Of a stretch of 64,000 nucleotides of DNA, positions 41,698 to 52,124 are shown piece after piece (positions within the stretch are counted from its first letter, which is position 1; each line of letters opens with the position of its first letter). The notes beneath the pieces were generated by a model that was not told where the DNA came from, did not search any database, and worked only from the letters and a program-made list of their open reading frames with translations. A program made the translations under genes and the position numbers. Source of the DNA: Aplidium turbinatum (Eukaryota; Chordata; Ascidiacea; Aplousobranchia; Polyclinidae); the NCBI GenBank assembly GCA_918807975.1, contig OU964918.1, positions 44,128,477 through 44,192,476 on the forward strand, in the 5' to 3' direction.

Positions 41698-41824
41698 TGA
41701 TTCCATTATAGGAAAAGCGATATACCAAAATTTTAGATAATTTTTTTTTAAGGATCCACGACCGCTTCGAAGGTACCAAAAGGGGTCCGCCAAAGCAAAA
41801 AGGTTGAGAACCACTGTTCTAGTC

Positions 41825-43045
41825 GGAGTGCATGGTATCGCGTAGTAATATTTTTTGCTGGTTATTTGATATAGACATGTTGACCAAAACAGTACGCTAC
41901 AGCAGTCAATTACTTTGTATGGAACAGATATAGAACTGAAAACGCTTCTTAGCATGGCAGCTTCATCCTGGCATTTCATATTAGCTTAATTCTGGGTGTA
42001 AAGTCGGAGGAATTTGGGAGTGCCAGGAGTCGTCAAAAAAAAAGTTGACTACGGCTTGATACAAAACAATGAACGATAAATTTTTATTTACAATCATTTT
42101 TCAACATATTGTTTTTTTGTTTTTCTCATTAGTATTACGCAATAAAGCTTTGCCAGAAAATATAAGTATTTGTTCTTATCAGTTTTTGTGAAAGTCGTCG
42201 TTTCATTTTGAATCACAACTTAAATAAATTTTATAACAATAAAAAACTGCAAAATTAACAAAAAAATTGGCAACGCTGAAGTCATTAGGAACTTTCAGCA
42301 TGTTTCAAAAATTCCATTTAGAACTTTTTTGATTTTTTGTTCAAAAATATTTATGCAAATGTCAAATAAAATGCAACCGCACCCCCGCACTATTTAATTA
42401 GTTAAAAATTTGATAAAAACTTGGGCAAGAACTTACAGCAAGTTTCAAAAATTTCATAAGATTGAACTTATTTTTAACTTCTTTCTCAAATAATCAAAAT
42501 TATACCAGACGAGCAGTATAGAATTTTTAATCAGGTGGTCTATGCTTTGTTGCAAAAATTTTTTGGGCGCATTCATTTATTTGAACAAGAATTTTTTCGC
42601 GCCCCCAAAAACTAACTCTCCCCTACGCCTATGCTCGTGGCTGTGTTTAATGGATAGCCTGCAAAAAAATGTTTTACATGGGATTTACATTCACCAATTT
42701 CACGAGGGTATGCTGCAGCATATTAGGACGAGCCGCCACTGATGGCATTACTTCTTAAATTCTTGAGAAGGACTTTTCACGATTTGGGGAGAGGGTGTAC
42801 CGACTGCTGGGGGCACATGACCAATGGGTGCAATCGTGTCAGCCCCGGTTGCAGTTTAGAAGTTTTCAAGTATTTATCTCATAGCTTCAGTAGCCTCCAT
42901 ATTAAACAAGAACTTGAAGACCACATATTTCTTATTAGTTGAATATTCATAAGGGAACAGAAACACAAAGTAGCCAATCTTCATGTCTCCTCTCAAGCAT
43001 GCTGCCGATGGATGTAAAAACCTACCGTATTCGTTCCTGCGGACC
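41825..43045. other. Intergenic, no gene seen
   Basis: A possible MITE end, CCCCCAAAAACTAACTCTCC then CCTACGCCTATG, is at about 42602-42635. Nothing else supported. Confidence 0.35.
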
Positions 43046-43178
43046 GTATAGAGCAGTGGTTCCCAACCTGGGGTTCGCGGACCCCTTGGGGGTCCGTGAG
43101 AAAGCATTTGGGGGTCCGTGATTACCTTGACGAATTTTGGAAAAAAAAAGTTCTATATGCACGGATTGAGCACCAGCT

Positions 43179-44512
43179 ATGCTAGGAAACAAATCCGGAT
43201 TTGCTGCTTTAGTAAAAAACGAAGCTCCTCGCGTGGTTGTTACCCAATGCTTCTTGCACAGGTACGCCTTAGCAGGAAAAACTTTACCAGCAAGTCTCAA
43301 AGAAATTCTGACGAATTGCGTGAAAGTTGTTAATTGCATCAAAAGCAGAGCTGTAAACCACCGTACTTTTAAAGCGCTCTGTCAAGAAGTAGGGTCAGAT
43401 TACGAAGTACTTTTGTATCATTCTGAGGTACGTTGGTTATCTAGAGGAGAAGTTTTAAAACGACTGCAGCAGCTAAAAAATGAGGTATCAACTCTTTTGA
43501 AAGCAAAACGAAGTCCCCTCTCAAAATTGTTTGAGAGTAAAAGTTTTCTATGCGGCATGGCCTACTTAGCCGATATTTTTGGTCATATTAACAATGTTAA
43601 TCGTGGCATTCAAGGACCAGGTGTGACAATAATTGATGCACCTGAAAAACTGAAAGCGTTTTTAGCCAAGGGAACGTTCAAATATTACGTAACGCTTTTT
43701 TTCCGAATTTTTGACCCCCCTCCCCATGTAACGCCAACGTAACGCTATTTTCAATCCCCCCTCCCCCATGTAACGCTTTTTCACTACGAATTCAGCACAA
43801 AAAACTAACATTCCGTACTCGAAAGCGTTACGTAACGTTTTGCTTGAACCCCCTCCCCCCCGATGTGACGCTAACGTAACGCATTGCATAAACCCCCCCT
43901 CCCCCTCGAAGGCGTTACGTAATATTTGAACGTTCCCCAAGTTGCCGGTTTGGAAACGCAGATTGGAAGCAGGTAATTACGTTAACTTTTCAATGTTAGA
44001 AGATCTTATCTTGATGGATGAAACTCAAAGAGAATGTACTCTTTTGATCTCTATGAGAGAAAAATTTTGCGCACACTTGGAAACCTGCAAATCTCATTTC
44101 AACGTCATTTTAATTTAGAACACCTGCCGCTGCCGCACGAAGTTGAAACATGGATTCGAAATTCTTTTCTTTTTGACTTGAACATCATTAGCGATGACGA
44201 TCTCAGTAAAGATGACCTAATTGATTTGAGATCAAAAGAGTTATTACGCATTGAATTTCATTCAAAAACTATGGAAGTATTTTGGTGCTCACAACTGCAA
44301 ACCCACCCATTCTTGGCAAAGCAAGCGATTATTGTTTTGTTACCATTCATAACCACTTATCTTGCAAGGCAGGATTCTCAGCTCTTGTTACAATTAAAAC
44401 TAAACATCGAAATCGCCTGAACGTTGAAGATGATATGCGTGTTGCATTGTCAAAAACTCAAGCACAATTCAGTCGTTTAGTTCAGGAAAGGCAACAACAG
44501 ACCTCTCATTAA
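43179..44512 (+). pseudogene. hAT transposase remnant
   Basis: The first open part carries LGNKSGFAALVKNEAP, HRYALAGKTLP, VNCIKSRAVNHRTFKALC, VLLYHSEVRWLSRGEVLKRL and MAYLADIFGHINNVNRGIQG. After the MITE the frame resumes as LPVWKRRLEAGNYVNFSMLE. Later come HLPLPHEVETWIRNSFLFDL and the dimerisation domain up to QERQQQTSH. Missing are the zinc finger and the first catalytic region. Confidence 0.88.
43671..43936. mobile_element. MITE with 26-bp inverted ends inside the hAT ORF
   Basis: GGAACGTTCAAATATTACGT then AACGC on the left; the right end is its exact inverse. It is flanked by CCAAG at 43666-43670 and 43937-43941. The inside alternates GTAACGC motifs and C-runs. The superfamily is not identified. 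Confidence 0.85.
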
Positions 44513-44814
44513 ATTTGCTTACGTTGAAAAAGTTTCGACATGGCACTTTGGGTCACCTTAATATTCAAATACTGCTGACATTTCTAGAACAATTCATTCA
44601 TTTTCTTATTTGAGCAACTGTTTAGCCTGATATTTGCCGCAGGAGTCATAGCGGCAATGCAATATGACACAAAACAGTAGTTGAGTGGCATAATTATTAC
44701 AATAGTCAATAGTATGTTGAGTTTCAGGCAAAATTTAGGTAGGGGTCCGCAGAATTAATAATTTGTCTAAAGGGGTCCGTGACAACAAAAAGGTTGGGAA
44801 CCACTGGTATAGAG

Positions 44815-45420
44815 TATGCCTACACATTTGCATACCAACATAGGCCTATTTACATAAGAATGAACGCGATTTTTATAGCAAAAAACAACACAAGTTGGTT
44901 TGCATACCATACCAGAAAAGTTGTTTGCAATGAAAATACACCTTTGAACACTCAGTGCGTAGTTAAGCTTCGTAAAAGTGTAGGCGATTCTAGACAAACA
45001 TTTCGATATGAGCATTGCATTAAAAAATTGTTAGTCAATGGTGATTGGTCAAACTTTGTTCCGGGAAATGAACCTTTGAGAGTGTGCTGTCGACCAAGTC
45101 TGTCAGCTGGGCTCAAATTCACCTGAACATATTTAGGGTTGGGTTAACTTCAGTAGGCCTATATAAACTAAAGTCAAAATTGCTTTTGGTGGAAAAAAAA
45201 CGATATTACTGTATGTTTGAAAATTTGGGATGTCACATGTCTCAACTTCTAGCACTTACTGTAGGTCATCGATTTCCGCATAAGGTTGTAGGCTACGTCA
45301 CCTATAACGATACAAGAGGCATTTAAAATACCTATTTTAACAACTTTTTTAGTGTAGCACGTTTTACAAAAAAGAAGGCTTCAATTGAAAATGCTAATTT
45401 AAAAAAAAAACAGATCGGAA
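44815..45420. other. Intergenic, no gene seen
   Basis: Only small open frames without recognisable content. Confidence 0.35.
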
Positions 45421-45514
45421 ATAAATTAATCTAATAGCCTACAATAATTTCATCCTTTAGGGTTGATGATTTTTTCGAAAAGGGTCCGTGATAACAAAAA
45501 AAAGTTGGAAACCA
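45421..45514. mobile_element. Truncated right end of a hAT element
   Basis: AAAAGGGTCCGTGATAACAA followed by AAAGTTGGAAACCA resembles the right end of 43054-44806 (GGGGTCCGTGACAACAAAAA). The next transposon begins directly beside it. Confidence 0.55.
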
Positions 45515-45517
45515 TAA

Positions 45518-47588
45518 CACTGGTCTACAAATTTCAACTTTTTTTTTCAGGTTTGGGTTTTGACAACTGATTTTGGCTAACTTTGGGGCGCTGAATCTGA
45601 AAATGAACTCAGATTTTCTCTATCACATCAAGTTTTCTTTCTATCGTTGCCATTATTAATGAAATTGACCAATTTTTACCCTTTTTAGTGCAGTAAAATG
45701 TCAAATATAATTATTTTCTGACAGCTATAAACTTTCAAACATAGAGACATTTTTACACTAAATTCATAAATTGGTTCAGATTTCCTTTAAAATAAAAAAA
45801 ATTCCTGTTATGATAATAATCGTAATAGGACATAGTGGAGATTGGTAGCGTTGAGTTTTTCCATGCTGGCTTGAACTCCCTGCCTTGGCTTCTCAGGCGT
45901 TATCTGTGGGTCAGCTGCTATCTCTGTGCAGCAGGGTTACCAGATGTAAATTTGGCAAGGAGCCAACTGCACGTTCAAAAAGGGCCAAAAAAGAGCCAAC
46001 TTTTTAAACAAGGACCCAATTTCGTTTATTGCAACAATATAGGAGGGCTTCTTCTAGAAATGGGATTACCACAGTATGATGCAGACGAATGGAGACTTTT
46101 CATTGATAGCTCCAAACGAAGTTTGAAGTGTGTTCTACTTCACAATGGTAACGTGTACGATTCTATTCCGATAGGACATTCGGTGACAATGAAAGAAGAG
46201 TATCAGGACATCAAAACCTTTCTTGAAAAGTTAAAGTACCATGAGCATGGTTGGCTCATCTGTGTGGATTTAAAAATGGTGAATTTTTGCTGGGGCAACA
46301 AAGTGGCTACACCAAATACCCATGTTTCCTATGCTACTGGGACAGCAGGGCCAAGGATCAGCACTGGAACAAAGAAGAGTGGCCTCCAAGGCTCACCTTG
46401 ACACCTGGAAACAAAAATATCATATGTGATCAGTTAGTTGATATCAAAAAGATCCTCTTGCCTCCTCTTCACATCAAATTTGGTCTCATGAAACAATATG
46501 TAAAAGCTTTGAATCATGAAGGAGAGTGTTTTAAGTATATAGCCTATGTTATGCTTTTCCTGGTCTCAGTGAAGAGAAAAAAAGAGCTGGGATTTTCAAT
46601 GGACCACAAATCAGGCAATTGTTAAAGGATGAAAATTTTGTAAAATCAATGTTGGCATTCGAGGCTAGAGCTTGGAATGCTTTCGGTGCTGTTGTGAGAA
46701 ATTTTTGGGAAACAGAAAAGCAGAAAATTATAAAGATCTTTTAAGGGAGCTACTGCTTAGTTTTGAAGATTTGGGACGCAGGATGAGCATCAAAGTTCAC
46801 TATTTGAAAAGCCATATGCGGATGAGTTTCCAGAAAGCCTTGAGAAAGTAAGTGAAGAACAGGGTGAACGTTTCCACCAGGATATTAAAATTATGCAGGA
46901 ACGTTATCAAGGTCGGTGGGATTGTCATGATGGCCGACTATTGTTGTAGTTTTAAAAGAGAAATTATAGATGCTGCTCATAAAAGAAAGTCCCTCAAAAG
47001 AGCCTTTTTAAGCTTATAAGTGAAGAGTTCATATTTATGAAAGCTCTTTTTTTGACTGTTTCTGAACTCGCCCTGTCCAAATCCCTTTGAGTCAATCTTT
47101 ATTTTGGCACTTTGCTATTTCTGTGTGTGTCTTCAGAATTTCTGCACTCCATTGGAATGTCTATGTGCATATTGTGTGAACTGTAGGCTATAATTCAGAA
47201 AATACCTTGTCACTGTCCTATCGACATGTTCGTCAGCATAATGTAGCGTTTGATGTTATTATGGTTGCTCTTTTGCATGCCTATTTTTTATTCCAAGGCA
47301 TGAAATTTTAATAAAGACAACGCAAATTTGTGTGAATATAATATAGAATGCTTGTTTGTTAATTAAAGCTAGATTATTGCAGGTAAAACAGTGTTTATTG
47401 CATCAGAATTCCTTGTTTTGACAACAGAGAGGGGGCAAAAATTGATTTTTTTCAAAAATTAGGGATATTTCATATCTCAAAAACGTGATGTGATAAAGAA
47501 AATCTGAGTTCATTTTCGGATTCAGTGCCCCAAAATTAGCTAAAATGGGTTGTCAAAACCCAAACCTGAAATTTTGTGTAGACCAGTG
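45518..47588 (+). mobile_element. DNA transposon of unassigned superfamily, 2.07 kb
   Basis: Long terminal repeats of about 115 bp start CACTGGTCTACA and contain AGGTTTGGGTTTTGACAAC and GAACTCAGATTTTCT. They are nearly complementary at both ends, with TAA on each side (45515-45517, 47589-47591). Inside, on the plus strand, is one transposase-like gene of a family I know from cnidarian and arthropod genomes. The TAA flanks suggest a 3-bp duplication, but the protein does not look like a Harbinger transposase. Confidence 0.8.
45835..47010 (+). pseudogene. Transposase-like gene of the unassigned transposon
   Basis: Legible blocks in order: MGLPQYDADEWRLFIDSSKR, LKCVLLHNGNVYDSIPIGHS (to about 46190), then LLGQQSGYTKYPCFLCYWDS, LPPLHIKFGLMKQYVKALNH (46300-46520), and EEQGERFHQDIKIMQERYQG (about 46850-46910), followed by ADYCCSFKRE. 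The HGN, CFLCYWDSR and GERFHQDI motifs are conserved in this family as I remember it; possible metal-binding or catalytic residues are D/H/E within them. At least three frame changes make this copy inactive. No ATG fits the first block, so the true start is unclear. Confidence 0.78.
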
Positions 47589-47591
47589 TAA

Positions 47592-48384
47592 TTGATCTGA
47601 TCTGACTCACATATGAGTGGAATGACTCGTATCGAAATTTATTTGGGTTGAAATAACAGCAGAGCAGATTCCGCGCTCATGCAACCGTGCTCAAAGAAAG
47701 TTGATTGTTTGTAAAACTCACTTAAAAGTTAACGAGGTCAGTGAAGTGAAAAGTAGCTCGACGGAATGCAATGATGGAAAAATAAAATTTCGATTTTCAA
47801 AGATTCTTTCGACATTTGTTCATCAATTATGTCAAACCTTCGCAAACGACAACAGGTGTAACTTAAAAGGGTGAAAGTTATAGGCCACGCAAAGAAAAAC
47901 ATTTTCGGGTACCGTACATAAAACAAACTTGCGACTGGCTTGCATCGAGCTTGAAGGATGAAAAAATAACTTAAATTTAACTATTAAAAGTCTGTGCAAG
48001 ATCGTACGAACACAGCCACAATTATTTTGCATATTCGAGGGAGGCAACCTCGTTGATGTTGACAATAGCGCCTGTTGCTGGCACGATGAGATATACACGT
48101 TCTTCAAATTTACTTTAAACACGTGTCACTTTGTCATCTCAAAAGCTACTTATGTTGCACAGGTTCACACTTCACATATAGATTTCGTTCCAAAACAACT
48201 TAATTTCCAGTTTTGCAAAATTTAAAAAGAAAAGTAGGCTGATCCAGTCTTCTGGATCCAGGCCACAATTAACTGAAAACACTCGAAAGTGGTTTAACAG
48301 TAATTTACAACAATGTGCATACATTTTTAAAAGGTAGGCCTATGACGTTTTCGAAAAATATTTTGGCAAGTAACTCTAAAAAGC
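47592..48384. other. Intergenic, no gene seen
   Basis: No supported feature; short open frames only. Confidence 0.4.
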
Positions 48385-48392
48385 TTTTAAAG

Positions 48393-49112
48393 CAAGGGTT
48401 TCAAACACACGGCCCATGCGGATTTTTTGTGCAGCCCGCAATGAATTTTTAAACTTTGAAATAATTGACAATTACAGTAGCCTACATATTTTCTCTGTAG
48501 ATTTAAAAAGATAAAATGCACTCTAAAATTGCTCAAAAACTCTGAAAATGAGGATTTTTTGTGCAGCCCGCAATGAATTTTTAAACTTTGAAATAATTGA
48601 CAATTACAGTAGCCTACATATTTTTTCTGTAGATTTAAAAAGATAAAATGCACTCTAAAATTGCTCAAAAACTCTGAAAATGTCCATCAAACTTCACATG
48701 ACTTTTTTGCACCACTGTCGCGCCATTTTATTACGTCTGAGAAACTCGTATTGTTACATCACAATAACATTGCCTATTCACTTTTTATGTCCTTATCGCA
48801 ATAGTAACCTTATTATTTGCTGAAGTCAGTTTTTTAAGGGTTTAGTTTTTTCCGCGCTTTTAGAAAGTTGATTGCAAGATTTTTACTGTCCAGGTCCGTC
48901 GTTTCGTTTACGTTTGTACAGTGTTTTTCCATCTTTTTATTCTTATTACTTTTTCTTGAGATCTAACGTTCTTGGTGTGTTCTTACTGCCTTTTTTTATT
49001 GCGTTTTAACTGTGTTATTTTGTTTATTGACTTCTTATTGTGTATTGCGGCCCTCGAGTTAATTTACAAGTTTTTATTTGGCCCTCAAAGCAATTTGAGC
49101 TTGAGACCCTTG
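48393..49112. mobile_element. hAT non-autonomous element, same family as 5349-7273
   Basis: The ends CAAGGGTTTCAAACACACGG and inverted TTGAGCTTGAGACCCTTG are flanked by TTTTAAAG (48385-48392) and TTTTAGAG (49113-49120). The right half is the reverse complement of the left half of 5349-7273. A 131-bp segment is repeated in tandem at 48420-48683 (starts GGATTTTTTGTGCAGCCCGC). Confidence 0.88.
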
Positions 49113-49120
49113 TTTTAGAG

Positions 49121-49513
49121 CAGGGGTGGGGAACCCTTTTAGTATTGCGGGCCACATAAAATGAGAAATAACACAGGCGGGCCACTAAAAATTTCTAAAT
49201 TTTATTAACAGATAAAAAATGCAGCGAAGACAGTTAGTAGACAATAATTTATTTCACTTTCACAGCTAGTGGGATGGCTGAAAGTTTTTATTTTTGGTGA
49301 GTCGTGTGATATCTGCTGACACGGAAGATGTTGCAACTCTTAATTGTAACTCAACTCTCAATTGGAATTCTTAATCTTCTATGATGGATTAACTAGTCAT
49401 AGAAGGCCATTCGCAATATACCAAGAATGCACACCCTACTCTTTTTTGAGCTGTTGTTTCAATATATTTTGGGTAAAGAAATTTTGACGCGGGCCGCAGG
49501 TTCCCCACCCCTG
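49121..49513. mobile_element. hAT non-autonomous element, 393 bp
   Basis: The ends CAGGGGTGGGGAACCCTTTT and inverted AGGTTCCCCACCCCTG have GCGGGCCAC subterminal motifs. It is flanked by an exact TTTTAGAG on both sides (49113-49120, 49514-49521), the left one being shared with the neighbouring hAT. Confidence 0.92.
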
Positions 49514-49521
49514 TTTTAGAG

Positions 49522-51343
49522 CGTCGTTTGCACCGCGCGTAGCTGTGATCCACATTAAGCAAACGCATATCACTGCCAAGCTGTCATCAACACAAAAAAA
49601 TGTAAACATGTTTTCCTTATTATGGTATTTTTGTGAACTTTAAAAAAGGTGACAGAAAACATGAATGATTGATTGCGCACAGAAAAAAAAATTCTATAAT
49701 ATCACCACGCAATCCACTCCGTCTGGTTTGTTTTTGAACGTGTATTGCGCAACAAAATCTTTGCTTCGTGGCTCATATGCACTGATGGCTCATATGTTCG
49801 TCTTAGTTCATTCAAAGGTAAAGTGTCCAGCTAAAAACATGCCCCTTTGAAAAGTGCAACTTTTACTAGCTGGACATCAAATCAAAACAATAATAGACGT
49901 AAAATAAACATAAACTCGATGAAAACATAATACAAAAACACAGAACAAAATACAAAAGCGAATTTTACTCGAAGACGTTGAATCAAAATAAATTGATTTG
50001 GTCTCATCGAGAATTCTTTTCTTTTCAATGACAGTTATGCTTTGGTATTTGGTGGTGGCAAAGAAATGTGACAACACCGTACAGAAATAAGCATATTTTT
50101 GCAAATAAGATGGCTTTAAATATGGAGACTTATAAGATGTGGTCATTTGTTCTCAATCAAAGCATCTTGTTGGGTAAATACAAATTGGCCTCGAAAAAGT
50201 AAAGCGGCCAAAATACAAGCAAGAATATCTCAAATCATGTTCGCGATGTTAATCATAGCAGATTACACCGAGAATAGATATGTAAGTAACCACATTGTAG
50301 AGAGAATTTTAATCACTTCCACTGTGTTCGGACCAACCCAAACGACGACTTTAATAAATTGAAGGTCCAGAGACGGTGATGGATGGTATTGCCAAACTAA
50401 CCATCGAGAGAAACTTCAATCAAACTTGTGCATAAATATTTCGTTGTCGGACGATGTTTTTGCGTTGTTCCACTGTTTGATAACAAAAGCCTTTCACCAG
50501 CTTACTCGGCGTATAATACAAAACTGATCGAAGATTTCAAAAATAATTCAAGAAAGGTCTCATCAATGAAGTGAAATTGCTTTGTTTGGTTTACAGAAGA
50601 TGATGGACCTTCTGGAATCAGCCTCAGTGTTAACAAATTAATCCTTCAAATTGAGAGCAATGCAAAAAGTCGCAAATCAAGAAGGAAGCTGGCTAATGTG
50701 TGGCTTGTAAAAATTCCGTTCTTTGCATCATTTCAGCTTCCCACCAAACAAAAGTTGCCGTTTTTATATCGTTTCAACTACAGTAAACGTTGAAATGTAA
50801 TAAAAATGACAACTTTCGCTGACTGGATTAAAGCGGTCAATCTGGAGACACCATAAGTAGTTCAAGATATCAAACGTCTCCACATAATGGGGCAATTGAG
50901 ACTTAAACGGAATTAAGTAAGTTTCTTGAACATGGCAGCGTTTTTGCAAAACTATGGCGTCACGTCAACAGATACAAACAAAAAACGTAAAAAGCAACTG
51001 TATCAAAAAAAAGGCACCAAATACAGTCCGCAACAAAAAATAGTCTGAAAATATAAAGTAAATATAAAATACAAATCAAATATAAACTCTTAAAACTTGC
51101 AACGATGCTGAGCAGTGGAGAACAAGTGATTTACTGCAGATAATTTCATTTAGTTGGCACAGGTCAATATGAAATGTATGATTATGTAAATGTATATATG
51201 ATTATGTATGTAATATATGATTAAACGGATCAATAACCTACTCGTGTGGTTTGCGTTTAATAGCTGTTGTTTATCACTATGATGAAGTGCAATTCAAAGA
51301 CAAAAAATAAACAGATACTTTGGTGTAATTAGAAAATCTTTTG
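49522..51343. other. Downstream of the CDON/BOC-like gene
   Basis: It would contain the 3' UTR of the minus-strand gene; no clear AATAAA on that strand close to the stop. Two plus-strand frames, about 50414-50577 and 50600-50710 (the second after TTTGGTTTACAG), look slightly protein-like but are unmatched. A palindromic MITE lies at 50741-50826. Confidence 0.35.
50741..50826. repeat. Palindromic MITE, variant form
   Basis: AAAAGTTGCCGTTTTTATAT, CGTTTCAACTACAGTAAACG, then TTGAAATGTAATAAAAATGA and CAACTTTCGCTGACTGG. The layout is as for copy 2, but the arms read GTTGCCG rather than TCCGTCA. Confidence 0.6.
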
Positions 51344-52124
51344 TCAAAAACCACATTTAGTTACATTTTTAGCTTTGCAATCACTGTCCGATAATTCCAG
51401 CTCAGATTCAGAGCCTTTTTCGCCCACGTCGGCACTGCTTGAATGGGAGGAGGTCAACGTATCGTAGCTTGGGGAAGTGGAGATACTGTGTGGTGGAGGA
51501 GGTGTGGTGCTATGGGGTGGAAGAGGCGAAGAGCTGTGGCTTTGGGGAGTCAAGCTACTGTCGAGTGGAGGAGTCATGGTTCTCTGGCATGGAGGAGTAG
51601 AAGAGCTGGGGCGTGAAAAAGTCAAAGAGCTGTGGGTTGGAGGAGTGGAGGAGCTGGAGTGTGGAGGCGTCGAGAGGCTGTGGCGTAGATGAGTGGAGGA
51701 GCTGTGGCGTGAAGGGGAAGAGTTATGTTGTGGAGAAGTCAAAGAGCTGTGATGTGGAGGAGTCGAGGAGCTGGGGCGTAGGGTTGTCGGAGTATCATGA
51801 ATAAAAGTAGAAATATCAATATCTTCGGACTGTTCTTCTATAGTTTTAATAACTAAATCTTCATTTCTTTTTGGTCGAGCACTATGAGGAACAATATGGC
51901 AGAATTCGCCAGTCGCACCTCGGACCCACCACAAGGGGATTCCTGGGGGGGCACAGCATGGGGGAGGGCGAGCCGATGAATAATCATAATAGACTGTGTA
52001 GGTTGGGCTGGGGTGTGCTGGTACGCAAGGTGTATGTCCATTGTCAGGTACAATCGAGTGAGACATGGACGTTCGGTTGGACTGCACACATGACCCGGCC
52101 ATCTGTGGTGGAGAACCGGTTCCG
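51344..52124 (-). CDS. CDON/BOC-like last exon: cytoplasmic tail
   Basis: The acceptor CTGTTCCTGCTACAG|C restores the frame from the previous exon and is the only well-formed site in the right phase. The tail starts GTGSPPQMAGSCVQSN and has a YTVYYDYSS cluster (possible phosphotyrosine sites). It then runs into repeats of the type SSSTPPxHSSLT at about 51480-51790 and ends in an acidic stretch and KCGF-stop. Confidence 0.85.

Larger units (their letters stand above)
38768..41816. mobile_element. hAT element, outer layer of a nest
   Basis: The ends CAGTGGTTTTCAACCGGGGG and inverted AGGTTGAGAACCACTG are flanked by an exact 8-bp duplication TTCTAGTC (38760-38767, 41817-41824). GGGTCCG subterminal motifs are shared with the hAT at 43054. 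Only about 730 bp belong to it; the rest is inserted. Confidence 0.9.
43054..44806 (+). mobile_element. hAT transposon, 1.75 kb, with transposase remnant
   Basis: The ends CAGTGGTTCCCAACCTGGGG and inverted AGGTTGGGAACCACTG are flanked by an exact 8-bp duplication GTATAGAG (43046-43053, 44807-44814). Transposase lies on the plus strand at 43179-43670 and 43942-44512 (SCAND3/ZBED5-like), interrupted by a 266-bp MITE and by frame shifts. The N-terminal part is missing. Confidence 0.92.

Noticed and set aside
45835-46625. Host gene of unknown function
   Set aside because: It sits between matching terminal inverted repeats with TAA flanks and is broken by several frame changes, so it belongs to the transposon.
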